The notes: a model not told the origin generated them from the letters alone. Shown: positions 25,153 to 34,658, counted from the stretch's first letter. The stretch: 64,000 nt of DNA from Bacteroidia bacterium (GCA_016787895.1 JAEUTN010000022.1:1-64000), one strand, 5' to 3'. A program made the numbers and translations.

Positions 25153-26400
25153 ATGGCATTACAAGTCAATGTAAACGACATCTTATCCCAACTTTACCAG
25201 CACCGCTCGGTCGTGGAGTTTCTTTTCGCCAACCGCGAAAACATTACCGTGAACGAGTTGCTGGCCAGAGAAGACATCTCCCACGAAAATTATCAGAAAC
25301 TCAAATCCCTCGACCTCATATACGAGTACGAAAGCATTGTGAGTCTGAACGACGCTGTGGTAGCCATGTTTGAGGATTTTATGGAAATTGGGGAGGTTAC
25401 CCCGGGGCTTATCAACGACTACCTGAACGAACTCAATCGCCACATTTCGTTTTACCAGGAGGTGCGCGAAATGCGTTTTTTGCGCAGCATCAAAAAGTAC
25501 CTCAAACGCATTAACACGGCCATTACCCGCGAGATCATCAAACTTCAAAAAAACGTTGACGACACTTACAAAAACGAAAGCAATTACAGGATTAAGCTCC
25601 AAAAACTAGAGGATTACCGCACCAAACGCGATACCATTATCGATTTTATCAAACGCAGCGGATTGCTGTTGGAGGAAAACCGTAACCTCTTCAGTCTTTC
25701 GGGCGACTCTGAATTGTATGGCATTGTTCAGAACCTCAAAGGCAGTTTGATTGAAAACCTCGATTACCTGATTGAGATTCAAACAGACATTACCGACTTT
25801 ATCAATAAAATTCAGTTTCAACTGGATGTGTACATCAAAGCCCAGCATCTTAAAGAAATTAAGGACCACGGTGCTTTGTTTTTCAGAACCAATTTTAAGG
25901 AAGTGGTTGACAACATCAATACCCTTCGCCACAACGGGCACAAATCGCCCAAAACCAAAATACCGGTGGACTTTTTGTTCACTGATGAGGGGCACGTGTT
26001 GTGCAAAAAAGTAGCCGAAAAATACAAACTTACCCGTTTGATGCTGCGCGGTGTAGCGGATAAAATGGGAGCCAACTTTAAGGAAAAAGGGCTGGAGCAA
26101 CAGATTAAACTGGATACGGAAAAACTGGTGCAACGTTTTCTCAGTCAAAATAAACTGAATTTATTTGAGTACCTCATGGACTACAAATTTCCGAAAGCCA
26201 TAGGCAACGTGAGCTTTGAGGAACGTCTTTCCCTTTTTGTGGAAATAGCCATGGAATACCAGAACAAATTGGATTTTAAATACCGCTTGCACTACTACGA
26301 TTACGAGGACGCTAATAAAAACAAAAAACGATTGGGTTATACCTTGATTTTGCCGCTTTTGGAAACTAAAAAGAAAGAGAAAATTCTTAAAAACGAGTAG
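25153..26400 (+). CDS. mksF: MksF/JetA-like kleisin subunit of a condensin-like complex
   Basis: 415 residues, cytoplasmic. The N-terminal ~80 residues contain a winged-helix-like segment (FANRENITVNELLAREDISH, NYQKLKSLDLI). This is followed by long helices (SFYQEVREMRFLRSIKKYLK, NTAITREIIKLQKN) and a C-terminal region with KLTRLMLRGVADKMGANF. Order and size (415, 202, 1227 residues on one strand) match MksF-MksE-MksB or Wadjet JetA-JetB-JetC. The kleisin bridges the MksB dimer and recruits MksE. Assignment rests mainly on the operon context and SMC neighbour. Confidence 0.75.
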   Translation: MALQVNVNDILSQLYQHRSVVEFLFANRENITVNELLAREDISHENYQKLKSLDLIYEYESIVSLNDAVVAMFEDFMEIGEVTPGLINDYLNELNRHISFYQEVREMRFLRSIKKYLKRINTAITREIIKLQKNVDDTYKNESNYRIKLQKLEDYRTKRDTIIDFIKRSGLLLEENRNLFSLSGDSELYGIVQNLKGSLIENLDYLIEIQTDITDFINKIQFQLDVYIKAQHLKEIKDHGALFFRTNFKEVVDNINTLRHNGHKSPKTKIPVDFLFTDEGHVLCKKVAEKYKLTRLMLRGVADKMGANFKEKGLEQQIKLDTEKLVQRFLSQNKLNLFEYLMDYKFPKAIGNVSFEERLSLFVEIAMEYQNKLDFKYRLHYYDYEDANKNKKRLGYTLILPLLETKKKEKILKNE

Positions 26401-26462
26401 CTGTTCTGAAACTGAAAAACCGAACCCACAAACACCGGTCTTACGCTTCAGGATAAAATACG

Positions 26463-26490
26463 AAATCAGAAATTAGAAATCAGAAATTAG
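26463..26490 (+). repeat. 14-bp tandem duplication between mksF and mksE
   Basis: AAATCAGAAATTAG occurs twice in a row immediately before the mksE start. This kind of purine-rich simple repeat recurs in other gaps (around 27110-27150 and 55446-55485) and is probably replication slippage. Confidence 0.6.
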
Positions 26491-26497
26491 AAAAAAT

Positions 26498-27106
26498 ATG
26501 TCAGCAGAAGATTACAACCTCCCCCGTCAGACCCATGAAATATTTGCTGTAATGGCGCGTGGGAATTTTATTTCGAGCAATGGCAGTCGCGACGGGATGA
26601 ACCGTTTGTACGACGTAATCAACAATCCTGAAAATTTCGACCGTTTACAGGCTTATTTTAATGTGATCAGGTTTAATATAGAAAGGGGTAACAACTACTT
26701 CTATTTTTCAAAGTTGGGTGAACCTAATTCGGAATTGGAGAAAAAACTCGAACGTTTTGAGCGTTATATCGACATCATTGATTTGCTGGCCAGCATGGAC
26801 AACAAAATAACCATCGGCAGCCGTTTTCGTCCCACTGAAATTGCCGAGGAATGTAATGCCAACGTACGTTTGAAACAGAAATTGCAAAAAATTCCACTCT
26901 ACCGTTCTGAAACGCTGCACAACAAAGTGCGGGAAATTTGTGAACTGATGAGCAGAGATTCTTTCTTGGAATTGGAAGACGAGAAAACCGAGTCGTACAA
27001 AGTGCTTGACTCCTATACTTATCTTTTAGATGTCATAAATGCAGTGGCGATTTACGAAGACACAGGAAATTCAGGAGAAAGCACACAGGGATTAATTTAT
27101 AATTAG
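26498..27106 (+). CDS. mksE: MksE/JetB-like subunit
   Basis: 202 residues of mixed helical composition (EIFAVMARGNFISSNGSRDG, LYDVINNPENFDRLQAYFNV, NYFYFSKLGEPNSELEKKLE). The small protein between kleisin and SMC genes in this operon type is MksE/JetB, which binds kleisin as a winged-helix dimer and regulates the ATPase. Sequence alone is too divergent to prove it. It starts 97 bases after mksF, a long gap for such operons, filled by simple repeats. Confidence 0.7.
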   Translation: MSAEDYNLPRQTHEIFAVMARGNFISSNGSRDGMNRLYDVINNPENFDRLQAYFNVIRFNIERGNNYFYFSKLGEPNSELEKKLERFERYIDIIDLLASMDNKITIGSRFRPTEIAEECNANVRLKQKLQKIPLYRSETLHNKVREICELMSRDSFLELEDEKTESYKVLDSYTYLLDVINAVAIYEDTGNSGESTQGLIYN

Positions 27107-27213
27107 GTAAAAAGTTTTGAAGGTTGAAGGTTTAGAAGGTTGAAATGAAAAACCTGACGGAACTATACTAAAGGAAGAAAAATAGGATATCATACAAGCG
27201 TAAAAAGAGAAAT

Positions 27214-30200
27214 ATGGAAAATTGCAGAATATTAAACCGGATTGTTGAAATCAACATTGCCAACGTAAAGTATGCCGACATTGAACTGAGCGGAAATACC
27301 TGTTTTGTGGGCACCAACAATTTTGGTAAAACTTCCCTTCAAAGGGCCATTTTGTTTTTTTACAGCGCCAACAGCCGTGGTTTGGGAATTTCGGCTTCTC
27401 AGAAATCCTTCGAAGAGCACTATTTCCGTTACGAAAACTCTTATCTGGTATATGAAATTGCTACTGAAGAACACAACTTTATGGTGATGGTATACCGTCA
27501 TAATAAAATTGTTTTCCGTTTTATTGACGCGCCTTTTAACCCTGACTTTTTCTTCAATTCCAACGATGAGGCCATGAAGATCAAGGACATCATTTCCAAC
27601 ATCGAAAAGCGCGGCATTTATATTTCCAATCAAATCGACACCTTTGAGCGTTACCGTAACATCATCTATGGCACCGAGACCGACAAACAACTGTCGAAAT
27701 TTCACCTGCTGAAAGGAAACGAAAAATACCAGAACATCCCCAAATCCATTACGAATGTATTTCTGTCCTCAAAAAGCAGCATTGATTCGCGTTTTATCAA
27801 AGATTTTATTGCCAATTCCTTAACCACTGAAAGCAGCAGCATCCGTTTGGAGCAGGTAGAACGCCAACTGCGTCAGTTTAATGAAAAGTACACCGACATT
27901 GAAACCTACCTGAAAAAAGAAACGCAGCAACTCATTGAGCTCATCGATAAAAAATACGACCAGGTGCACATGTTAAAAGGTGCGCAAATGGAGATGGCCG
28001 ATAAGCTGGGCAGCAGTCTGCGTTTTGCCGAGTCGCAAAACGAAGCCATTCGCGAAGCCGCCAAAAAGAAAGAAGAAGAGTTGATTGAAATTTCAAACGC
28101 TTTTGAGGAGCTGAAGTTTAACATCGAAAACAAACAGAACAACCTGCACGAAGAAATCGGGTATTATGATCGCAGCATACGGGAGGCAAACAAAAAACTA
28201 AAAGAATACAAGGACAAAAACATTGATGCCGCCCTTGAAAAACATGCCGAGCGCGAAAAACTGATGGTGGAGCTGAACATTGCCCGCCGGGAATACGAGA
28301 GTTTAACCTCCAATGTGGCCAATATTGAGTTAAAATTCTCATCCTTAATCGAGCAATTGCGAAACGATAAAACCGCCTTTGTTAACCGTATCAATTCTAA
28401 GATTGGAGAAACGTTTAACCACTTTAATGAGTTACAATTGCTGCAAAAGAACGAATTCAGCAAAAAAGAAAGTGAACTCAAACAAAAACGCGAAGAAGCC
28501 ACAGAGGCTGTAAACGCGGAAGTAACAGCACGGCAAATTGAATTCAACAGTCTGAAAAGCGACGAAAAAGTCATTCGCAGTACCCGCCATTATGAAAACG
28601 AAATCAAATCTTTGGAGAGTGAGTTGAATGAATTGAGAGGGGTGAGTTACAAAAACAAAAGCGAACGTGCCATCAAACAAAACATGGTGCATACCCTGCA
28701 ACGGGAATGGGAAGCCCTGGAACTTAAACTGAAAAATTCCCTCTCTAACCGCGTTAACCAAACCAATAACGAAATACAGAAAGTAAAACTCGAGATTACC
28801 GAAATTGAGAATAAACTGAATGTGCAAAACGACGCGTTTTACGGGTACCTTGAAAAAAACGTCAAAAACTGGCATCAGAACATTGGTAAGGTGGTGAACG
28901 AAAAATTGTTGTTCCGCACTGACCTTACGCCTGAAATGAAAGAAGGAGCTACTGAAACCTTATACGGTATCAGCTTAAACCTTGAGCCTGTGGAATTGGT
29001 TTCCAAATCCATTGAGGAGTACCAGTTTGAGAAAAACGAAAAACTGGCTCAGATTCGCGATCTGGAAGAAGCCTTAACCCAGTTTCAAACAGCCAATACC
29101 GAAGAAAAAATGCTGGCTGCAGACAAATTCGGAAAACAATTGGGAGAACTGAAAGAAGATGTAAAAGTATTGAGTTATTCCCTTGAATTGGCCGATAAAC
29201 GTGAGAAAAAACTGGCCGATGAACTGGAAGACTGGAAAATACGCGCCGGCAAGGAAGTTGAGGAAAGCCTGAGCGGCAACCGCCAGCGCTTAAACATTAT
29301 TGAGGAAGAGCTTGCTATTTTAAACAAAAAGAAAAACGCGGTGCTCTCTGATTTTAATACGCAAATTGAGCGTTTAAAAGCTTACAATGAGGAACGTTTA
29401 GCCGAACTCAAGGAAAAGCAGGAAAGTGAAATTGCCGAACTGGAAGTTGAAAAAAAGAACCGGGTGAAGGAGTTTGAGAAAAAAGAAGAAGAATTAACCG
29501 GTGAAAAAGAAAGCAATTTTAAAAGCAAGGGAGTTGACGCGAAACAACTCAAGGAAGTTGAAAACCGCTTGAAGGAACTTCAGGATGCCCTGCAGGAAAT
29601 CGAACAATACGTTCAGATTATCAGCGACTACCAAAAAGACAAACGTGAGATTTTCGACAAACTGCCTGATTTTAATCAAAAAAAGGAAGAGTTTGTAAAA
29701 AGCAAAAACGACCTCACAACTGAACTGGAAGAGGCCAGTCGCAAGTACAACATGAAGCGCATTGAACTCAATAAGGAAAAACGCGCTTTTGATGAGGAGT
29801 TGATTGCCTTTAACAACGGCATCAATTTTTACAGCAACAATTTCCGTGAAACACCGGTTTACACCAAGTTCTCCGACATTATTGAACGTGCTGAACCCAA
29901 GCGCACCAACCACAACATCATGGATTTGTGTACACAATTGCTGAAAAACGATTCGCACTTTAACGAAGAGTACGGTGCGTTTCAGCGTTATGTAAACGAA
30001 TTTGCGGGTAAATTCCGCATCGACAACCACTTCAATTTTGTGATCCGCAACGACGCGAGCCAGGGGGAATACGAACGTTTTGCGCAAAACTTAAGGTCTT
30101 TCATTAACGAAAATAAAATTGACCTCTCCATTGCCGAAACCGCAACTCAAATTGGTTTGGTAACCGATAGTATTGCCACCAAGGTAAAAGAGTTGAGCGG

Positions 30201-30897
30201 ACAGAAAGACAAAATTCAGCACATCATTGGGCTTATCGCAGAGGACTTCAAAAAAGCGGAATTTGAAGAAAGCAAACTGATTGAATTTATTAAAATCCGC
30301 CTTGAGGAGTCGGATAATAAAGTGTATCGTTTGCTTAAGCGCATTCAGGAATTCCGTGAAGAGAACGGCATGGTTTACAACGAAGGTTTGTTTAATACCG
30401 ATTTCGCTACTGGGATGAAACGGGAAATCAGCGGCAAAGCAGTTAAGCTTCTTGAGCAATTGCGTTCAGCCATTAAGGAACAGGAGCAGGAAGAAATTCG
30501 TTTGCAGGATTTATTTGAGTTGAAGTTCAACATCAAGGAAGGTATGAACGAAACCGGCTGGACTCATCGCATCGACAGTATCGGCAGTACTGGTACCGAC
30601 ATCCTCGTGAAAGCCATCATTTACATTACCCTGTTGCACGTATTCATTAAAGAATCTTCGCACCGCAGCAGCAAGGACTTTAAGGTACATTGTATCATCG
30701 ATGAGGTAGGGCAAATTTCAGCGCACTACCTGAGAGAGTTACTCCGTTTCGCCAAAAACAGAAACATTATGATGATCAATGGATTACCAAACAAATCGGG
30801 ATTGGAGAGCCATTACAAATACACTTACCAGTTTCGCAGGGAAGACAATAACAATGTGCGCATTTTCCCAAGCATAGTTACTGAGGTAGAGGCTTAA
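27214..30897 (+). CDS. mksB: MksB/JetC-like SMC ATPase
   Basis: 1227 residues. Walker A is GTNNFGKTS at 33-41. From about 200 to 560 and 600 to 1080 there are long coiled-coil stretches rich in Lys and Glu (AAKKKEEELIEISNAFEELK, KEFEKKEEELTGEKE). The ABC signature is IGSTGTDILVKA at 1124-1134, with Walker B HCIIDEVGQIS around Asp1163-Glu1164. The head-coil-hinge-coil-head arrangement is that of SMC, MukB and MksB. The complex would bind and extrude DNA with ATP. No JetD/MksG nuclease gene follows: the next gene is a lipoprotein 228 bases away. That favours a chromosome-organising MksFEB over a complete Wadjet anti-plasmid system. Confidence 0.85.
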   Translation: MENCRILNRIVEINIANVKYADIELSGNTCFVGTNNFGKTSLQRAILFFYSANSRGLGISASQKSFEEHYFRYENSYLVYEIATEEHNFMVMVYRHNKIVFRFIDAPFNPDFFFNSNDEAMKIKDIISNIEKRGIYISNQIDTFERYRNIIYGTETDKQLSKFHLLKGNEKYQNIPKSITNVFLSSKSSIDSRFIKDFIANSLTTESSSIRLEQVERQLRQFNEKYTDIETYLKKETQQLIELIDKKYDQVHMLKGAQMEMADKLGSSLRFAESQNEAIREAAKKKEEELIEISNAFEELKFNIENKQNNLHEEIGYYDRSIREANKKLKEYKDKNIDAALEKHAEREKLMVELNIARREYESLTSNVANIELKFSSLIEQLRNDKTAFVNRINSKIGETFNHFNELQLLQKNEFSKKESELKQKREEATEAVNAEVTARQIEFNSLKSDEKVIRSTRHYENEIKSLESELNELRGVSYKNKSERAIKQNMVHTLQREWEALELKLKNSLSNRVNQTNNEIQKVKLEITEIENKLNVQNDAFYGYLEKNVKNWHQNIGKVVNEKLLFRTDLTPEMKEGATETLYGISLNLEPVELVSKSIEEYQFEKNEKLAQIRDLEEALTQFQTANTEEKMLAADKFGKQLGELKEDVKVLSYSLELADKREKKLADELEDWKIRAGKEVEESLSGNRQRLNIIEEELAILNKKKNAVLSDFNTQIERLKAYNEERLAELKEKQESEIAELEVEKKNRVKEFEKKEEELTGEKESNFKSKGVDAKQLKEVENRLKELQDALQEIEQYVQIISDYQKDKREIFDKLPDFNQKKEEFVKSKNDLTTELEEASRKYNMKRIELNKEKRAFDEELIAFNNGINFYSNNFRETPVYTKFSDIIERAEPKRTNHNIMDLCTQLLKNDSHFNEEYGAFQRYVNEFAGKFRIDNHFNFVIRNDASQGEYERFAQNLRSFINENKIDLSIAETATQIGLVTDSIATKVKELSGQKDKIQHIIGLIAEDFKKAEFEESKLIEFIKIRLEESDNKVYRLLKRIQEFREENGMVYNEGLFNTDFATGMKREISGKAVKLLEQLRSAIKEQEQEEIRLQDLFELKFNIKEGMNETGWTHRIDSIGSTGTDILVKAIIYITLLHVFIKESSHRSSKDFKVHCIIDEVGQISAHYLRELLRFAKNRNIMMINGLPNKSGLESHYKYTYQFRREDNNNVRIFPSIVTEVEA

Positions 30898-31098
30898 TTT
30901 AAGGTTTAGATTCCAGGTAATTTAGGCTAGGCTTTGGTCCTGTCTGAATAGAGCTCATTTATAGGGGCTTTGTTATTGTTGTTTTGCTAACCCACAAATA
31001 GGATTTAAGAAATACCCTGATTAGCATTTACTTCCATTCCCTGACAAATATCATTGGGTAAAGGGGTTAATGTTATAACACAGGCTTATAAATTCCCC

Positions 31099-31106
31099 TA
31101 TATTTG
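31099..31106 (+). promoter_or_regulatory. Putative -7 element TATATTTG
   Basis: Fits TAnnTTTG, 20 bases before the DUF4136 lipoprotein ATG (31126). Confidence 0.5.
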
Positions 31107-31125
31107 TGCAACCAAACCCTTTTCT

Positions 31126-31761
31126 ATGAAACACAAAAAACTATTAAGTCTGGCGGCCTTTACACTGGCCTTATTGTTCAGTGGCTGCAGGCCGGGAGGT
31201 GCTGAGTACATCAGTGATCTTGACGTTGTTGGTACCGCTTACACCAAAGAAATTGATTTTAGCGGTCGCAAAACTTATGCCATGTGGGACTCCATTCCGC
31301 AAATATCAGGCGATCAGCTTGAGCCGGGCGAAACCCCTAAATATGTTTCACAAACTTATGCCAACGTTGTTACTTCAGAAATCGACAAACAAATGAAGGC
31401 TTTGGGTTGGACCAAAGTGGGTCGTGATCAAAACCCTGACGCCTACATTCAAAACGCCAGTATGCAAAACACCTATGTGTACTATTACTATAGTTATTAT
31501 TATTACGGTTACTACTATCCATACAGTGGGTGGTATTACCCCGGTTATTATCCTCCAACCTATTCCACTACCACTACCGGTACCTTGCTGATGATGCTGG
31601 TAGATGCCAAAACTGAATCCACTTCTCCCAACGGAACCCAGCCTGTTTTGTGGATTGGAATCATCAATGGACTCATGGAAGGATCCAGCTCGTCTTTTAC
31701 AAGTCGTGTTTCCAAAAATGTTGGTCAGGCCTTTAAACAATCACCAATTCTTAAACGCTAA
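31126..31761 (+). CDS. DUF4136 lipoprotein
   Basis: 211 residues from ATG 31126, which gives a proper lipoprotein signal with lipobox ending in SGC; an upstream in-frame ATG at 31054 would add residues without that property. The DUF4136 pattern is seen in SDLDVVGTAYTKEIDFSGRK and TYAMWDSIPQI. An unusual Tyr-rich block (VYYYYSYYYYGYYYPYSGWY) in residues 122-146 precedes a conserved C-terminal region. DUF4136 lipoproteins are outer-membrane or periplasmic and of unknown role. The next gene starts 2 bases after the stop. Confidence 0.85.
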   Translation: MKHKKLLSLAAFTLALLFSGCRPGGAEYISDLDVVGTAYTKEIDFSGRKTYAMWDSIPQISGDQLEPGETPKYVSQTYANVVTSEIDKQMKALGWTKVGRDQNPDAYIQNASMQNTYVYYYYSYYYYGYYYPYSGWYYPGYYPPTYSTTTTGTLLMMLVDAKTESTSPNGTQPVLWIGIINGLMEGSSSSFTSRVSKNVGQAFKQSPILKR

Positions 31762-31763
31762 GT

Positions 31764-32363
31764 ATGAAAAAGTTTATCACTATACTGGCCGCTGCCAGCC
31801 TGCTTTTTACGGTAAAACCAGCTAAGGCGCAAGACCGTGAAAAAATATTTAACATGTATTACTCCATGGGTCTGGGCACCGGCGACATGGCCGACTTCAT
31901 CTCCAAATACAGCTGGAGGGGGTTTGGCATGGAATGGAAAACCGACGTGTTTGATAATGCCTCCCTGGGCTTTGGCGCAGAGTGGAACGTGTTTTATGAA
32001 GACATGGGCTATGACACTTACACCCGTGATAACCTCGCATTAAGCGGAGAACAATTCCGTTATGCCAACATGTTTCCAATGACAGCGCGCTTTAATTACT
32101 TTAAAGACAATGCCGCGGGAATGCGCTTTTTTGGTGGCGCAGGAATTGGCACCACCTACATGATTCATGATTTAGACATGAACATTTACCGTTGGAACCG
32201 CGACACCTGGCAGTTTTTAATTGCACCTGAAGTTGGTGTTTCTTACGACATCAGTCCCGAAAACACCATACTGCTGTCGGTAAAATACAACCTCAACTTT
32301 AAAACCAAGGACGTTCCCAGCCAATCTTATCTTGCCTTTAACATTGGTTTTGGCTTCCGGTAA
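31764..32363 (+). CDS. Outer-membrane beta-barrel-like protein
   Basis: 199 residues with a signal peptide (residues 1-22, PAKA/Q). The rest alternates aromatic and polar residues in beta-strand patterns (MYYSMGLGTGDMADFISKYS, ARFNYFKDNAAGMRFFGGAG) and ends with the strand YLAFNIGFGFR, whose terminal aromatic/Arg resembles OMP insertion signals. Substrate unknown. It directly follows the DUF4136 lipoprotein and may be co-expressed with it. Confidence 0.75.
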   Translation: MKKFITILAAASLLFTVKPAKAQDREKIFNMYYSMGLGTGDMADFISKYSWRGFGMEWKTDVFDNASLGFGAEWNVFYEDMGYDTYTRDNLALSGEQFRYANMFPMTARFNYFKDNAAGMRFFGGAGIGTTYMIHDLDMNIYRWNRDTWQFLIAPEVGVSYDISPENTILLSVKYNLNFKTKDVPSQSYLAFNIGFGFR

Positions 32364-32386
32364 TCTTTTCTCAATTTCTGAAGTGA

Positions 32387-32415
32387 GACCCGCAGTGATG
32401 CGGGTCTTTTTTTTT
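32387..32415 (+). terminator. Rho-independent terminator
   Basis: GACCCGCA/TGCGGGTC with a GTGA loop, followed by nine T. It ends the DUF4136/barrel unit. Confidence 0.9.
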
Positions 32416-32423
32416 GTAACAGG

Positions 32424-32801
32424 TTAATCCCCCTCGGTAACAGCAATCTGAAGCTCCACTTCTTCATTCTTACGGATGCTTACGGGCACACCTCCAACAA
32501 CAACATAAGGCGGGTCAATGGCAAGGTCATGCCCATAACCGAAGAGGTAATAATCGCCTTTGTAACATGCTACCCTAAAATTTCCATTAGCATCTGCAAC
32601 CACCTTTGAATCGTACAGAGTGGTATCTGTGCCGGGAAATTCCTTCGCATCAAACTTGATAAACACTCTGGCCCCGGCAATGGCTTTGGAGTGGTGTACA
32701 ACTTTGCCTTTAATGATTGAGCTTCCGTTTAACTGATTTTTTTTGCAGGAACTAAAAACTGAAACTGCAAGTAAAAGAAAAAGAAAATTTAAACGTTTCA
32801 T
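32424..32801 (-). CDS. Small lipoprotein with carboxypeptidase-regulatory-like domain
   Basis: 125 residues from ATG 32801, chosen because it gives a lipobox (VFSSCKK) and leaves the upstream gene intact. A single beta-sandwich domain follows (IIKGKVVHHSKAIAGARVFI, KVVADANGNFRVACYKGDYYL), as in carboxypeptidase regulatory-like (CarboxypepD_reg) domains. Last gene of a leftward unit with the diheme peroxidase and MbnP-like genes. A role together with them is inferred from context only. Confidence 0.75.
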   Translation of the reverse strand: MKRLNFLFLLLAVSVFSSCKKNQLNGSSIIKGKVVHHSKAIAGARVFIKFDAKEFPGTDTTLYDSKVVADANGNFRVACYKGDYYLFGYGHDLAIDPPYVVVGGVPVSIRKNEEVELQIAVTEGD

Positions 32802-32802
32802 G

Positions 32803-33852
32803 TTATTGAAAATTAGGGTCGGCAAATCTTTGGTCCGACAACAATTTATAATCGGTAAGTGTAAGCAAAAACGCCAGGATGTCTGCCTTTTCAGCCTCCG
32901 TCATACTTATCCCATTTTGCAGCAAAGGATCGAGGTTGGTGAGATTGGTAATTCCACCTGTATAATGGTTGAGGCATTGTTGTAAGGTACTAAACCGGCC
33001 ATCGTGCATGTAAGGTGCGGTTTTAGAGATGTTTCTTAAACTGGGTGTTTTAAATTTGTAATAATTCTGAGGTTGGTTTTCAATAAATCCCCTGCCTATG
33101 TCATTTAAAGAAGGGTCAACCGGAAGCCCGTTGCTACGGATCACAAAGTCACTGAACAAGGGTTCTTTGTGACAGGCATTGCATTTATCAAGAAACAAGG
33201 AATACCCTCTCTTTTCGGTTTCATTCAATTGCGCTTTTCCCCTTTTGTAATCGTCGTACTTGCTGTCATAGGAATAAATTAAACCCTGAAACTGGGTGAT
33301 GGCTTTAAACATACGCTGAGTTGTAACCAACTCGTCACCAAAAGCATCGTTAAACAACTTACGGTATTTTTCGCTGGCCTGTAATTTTTGAACTACGTTT
33401 TCAAGCTCCTCCCCCATTTCAACCGTATTGGTGATAGGTGCGGGGGGTTGATTTTCAATATGATTAATGCCTCCATCGTGCATAAAAGAGGTATGCCAGG
33501 TTAGATTAAACAATCCCGGGGCATTGCGCCTGCCAAGCAAATCATTTATACCATGACTGAGTTTATGATCGGTATTGGCGAATGCTGAAGTTAATTGATG
33601 ACAGGAACCACAAGAAATGGTATTGTCCTTACTCAAAAGTGTTTCGTAAAACAAGGCTCTCCCAAGAATAAAACCGGCCTCGCTCACCGGATTGGTACTA
33701 AAAGTATAATTGGGTTGAGGCCAGCCTTCCGGTACTGTTTCGCTGATGTTATCCGAAGGCAGAACCGGTACAATCTTAGGATCAACCTTGCAATTAAAAA
33801 AGAAGAGGCTGCTGAAAATAAATAAGGATGAATAAACAATACCCGGTTTCAT
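32803..33852 (-). CDS. Diheme cytochrome c peroxidase / MbnH-like enzyme
   Basis: 349 residues with an N-terminal lipoprotein-type signal (SLFFFNCKVD). Two haem c attachment motifs are visible: SCGSCHQ and KCNACHKE. The surrounding blocks (RALFYETLLSKDNTISCGSC, RNAPGLFNLTWHTSFMHDGG, TPSLRNISKTAPYMHDGRF, TEAEKADILAFLLTLTD) are those of MauG/CCP-type enzymes. Such proteins either reduce hydrogen peroxide or oxidise a partner. The start overlaps the stop of an MbnP-like gene by 4 bases. That is the MbnH arrangement, in which the diheme enzyme converts a Trp of MbnP to kynurenine for copper binding. Confidence 0.9.
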   Translation of the reverse strand: MKPGIVYSSLFIFSSLFFFNCKVDPKIVPVLPSDNISETVPEGWPQPNYTFSTNPVSEAGFILGRALFYETLLSKDNTISCGSCHQLTSAFANTDHKLSHGINDLLGRRNAPGLFNLTWHTSFMHDGGINHIENQPPAPITNTVEMGEELENVVQKLQASEKYRKLFNDAFGDELVTTQRMFKAITQFQGLIYSYDSKYDDYKRGKAQLNETEKRGYSLFLDKCNACHKEPLFSDFVIRSNGLPVDPSLNDIGRGFIENQPQNYYKFKTPSLRNISKTAPYMHDGRFSTLQQCLNHYTGGITNLTNLDPLLQNGISMTEAEKADILAFLLTLTDYKLLSDQRFADPNFQ

Positions 33853-34658
33853 TCCAATCCAATAAATGTGATCATGTCCTGATAATTGTCGGCTATTAAT
33901 TTTGCGTTAGCGCCTGATGAAGTAACGATTGGCAGTGTTGCAAAACGTACCGTATTCGGATTGGAAAACATTTCATTGATGTTCGTTTGCAAACGAATTT
34001 TCGGATTTTTGTCTTGTGCTACTTGTGCGGTGAGAGAATTAAAACCGATTTCAAAACTGCGTTGCGTTTTATTTACTCCTTTATATCCTCCCATGTGGTA
34101 CTCAATTGTGTTTCCGAATACTGTTGAACTGGGCGCAGCACCTTCTAACTTCAGCATAATATACCCTGTATTCCAGTTCCAGAACATCCCGTTGGCCGGG
34201 TCCAGCGCACCGGTCTGGGCCCCGGCAACGTTTCTGATACTATCCACTCCTAATACAAACCGTATGCTTTTGTATTTGCCATAGGGTACCGAATTGATGC
34301 TGATTTTGGTGCTTGATGATTTAGAGGCATCCACCAGGAAATAGCTTTCGGCTTGTGTGAAAAGAGAATTATCTTCTTTCACGAGAACAAGGTTGCTGAT
34401 GTAGTACATAAATTTGCTCACCGTAAATGTATCGCCGGAGGGATTGAGGTATTTTTTTCCAAATTCCAGAAGCTGCGCGTCAACAACATGTGAAAATTCA
34501 AGGTACAAACTGCCATATTGAGAAGCAGGCGGTGGGGACGGATCTTTAGGTGTTATTTGTGTATCTTCTTTCTTACAGGATAAACTTGTTAAAAGGAAGA
34601 TGCCCAGCAAAAAAAGTAAAAAAGGATTGAACCTGACTTTATTTAAACCGCTTTTCAT
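33849..34658 (-). CDS. MbnP-like lipoprotein
   Basis: 269 residues with a lipoprotein signal (TSLSCKKE). The domain shows features I associate with MbnP-like proteins: YGSLYLEFSHVVDAQLLEFG, VSKFMYYISNLVLVKEDNS, and the aromatic motif GMFWNWNTGYIMLKLEG with two Trp. MbnP of methanotrophs is a copper-binding periplasmic protein whose Trp is oxidised by MbnH. Here the gene precedes and overlaps a diheme peroxidase gene. First gene of a three-gene leftward operon. Copper binding in this organism is an inference. Confidence 0.8.
   Translation of the reverse strand: MKSGLNKVRFNPFLLFLLGIFLLTSLSCKKEDTQITPKDPSPPPASQYGSLYLEFSHVVDAQLLEFGKKYLNPSGDTFTVSKFMYYISNLVLVKEDNSLFTQAESYFLVDASKSSSTKISINSVPYGKYKSIRFVLGVDSIRNVAGAQTGALDPANGMFWNWNTGYIMLKLEGAAPSSTVFGNTIEYHMGGYKGVNKTQRSFEIGFNSLTAQVAQDKNPKIRLQTNINEMFSNPNTVRFATLPIVTSSGANAKLIADNYQDMITFIGLE

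Noticed and set aside
25153..30897. Complete Wadjet (JetABCD) system
   Set aside because: No JetD/MksG gene downstream of the SMC gene within the window.
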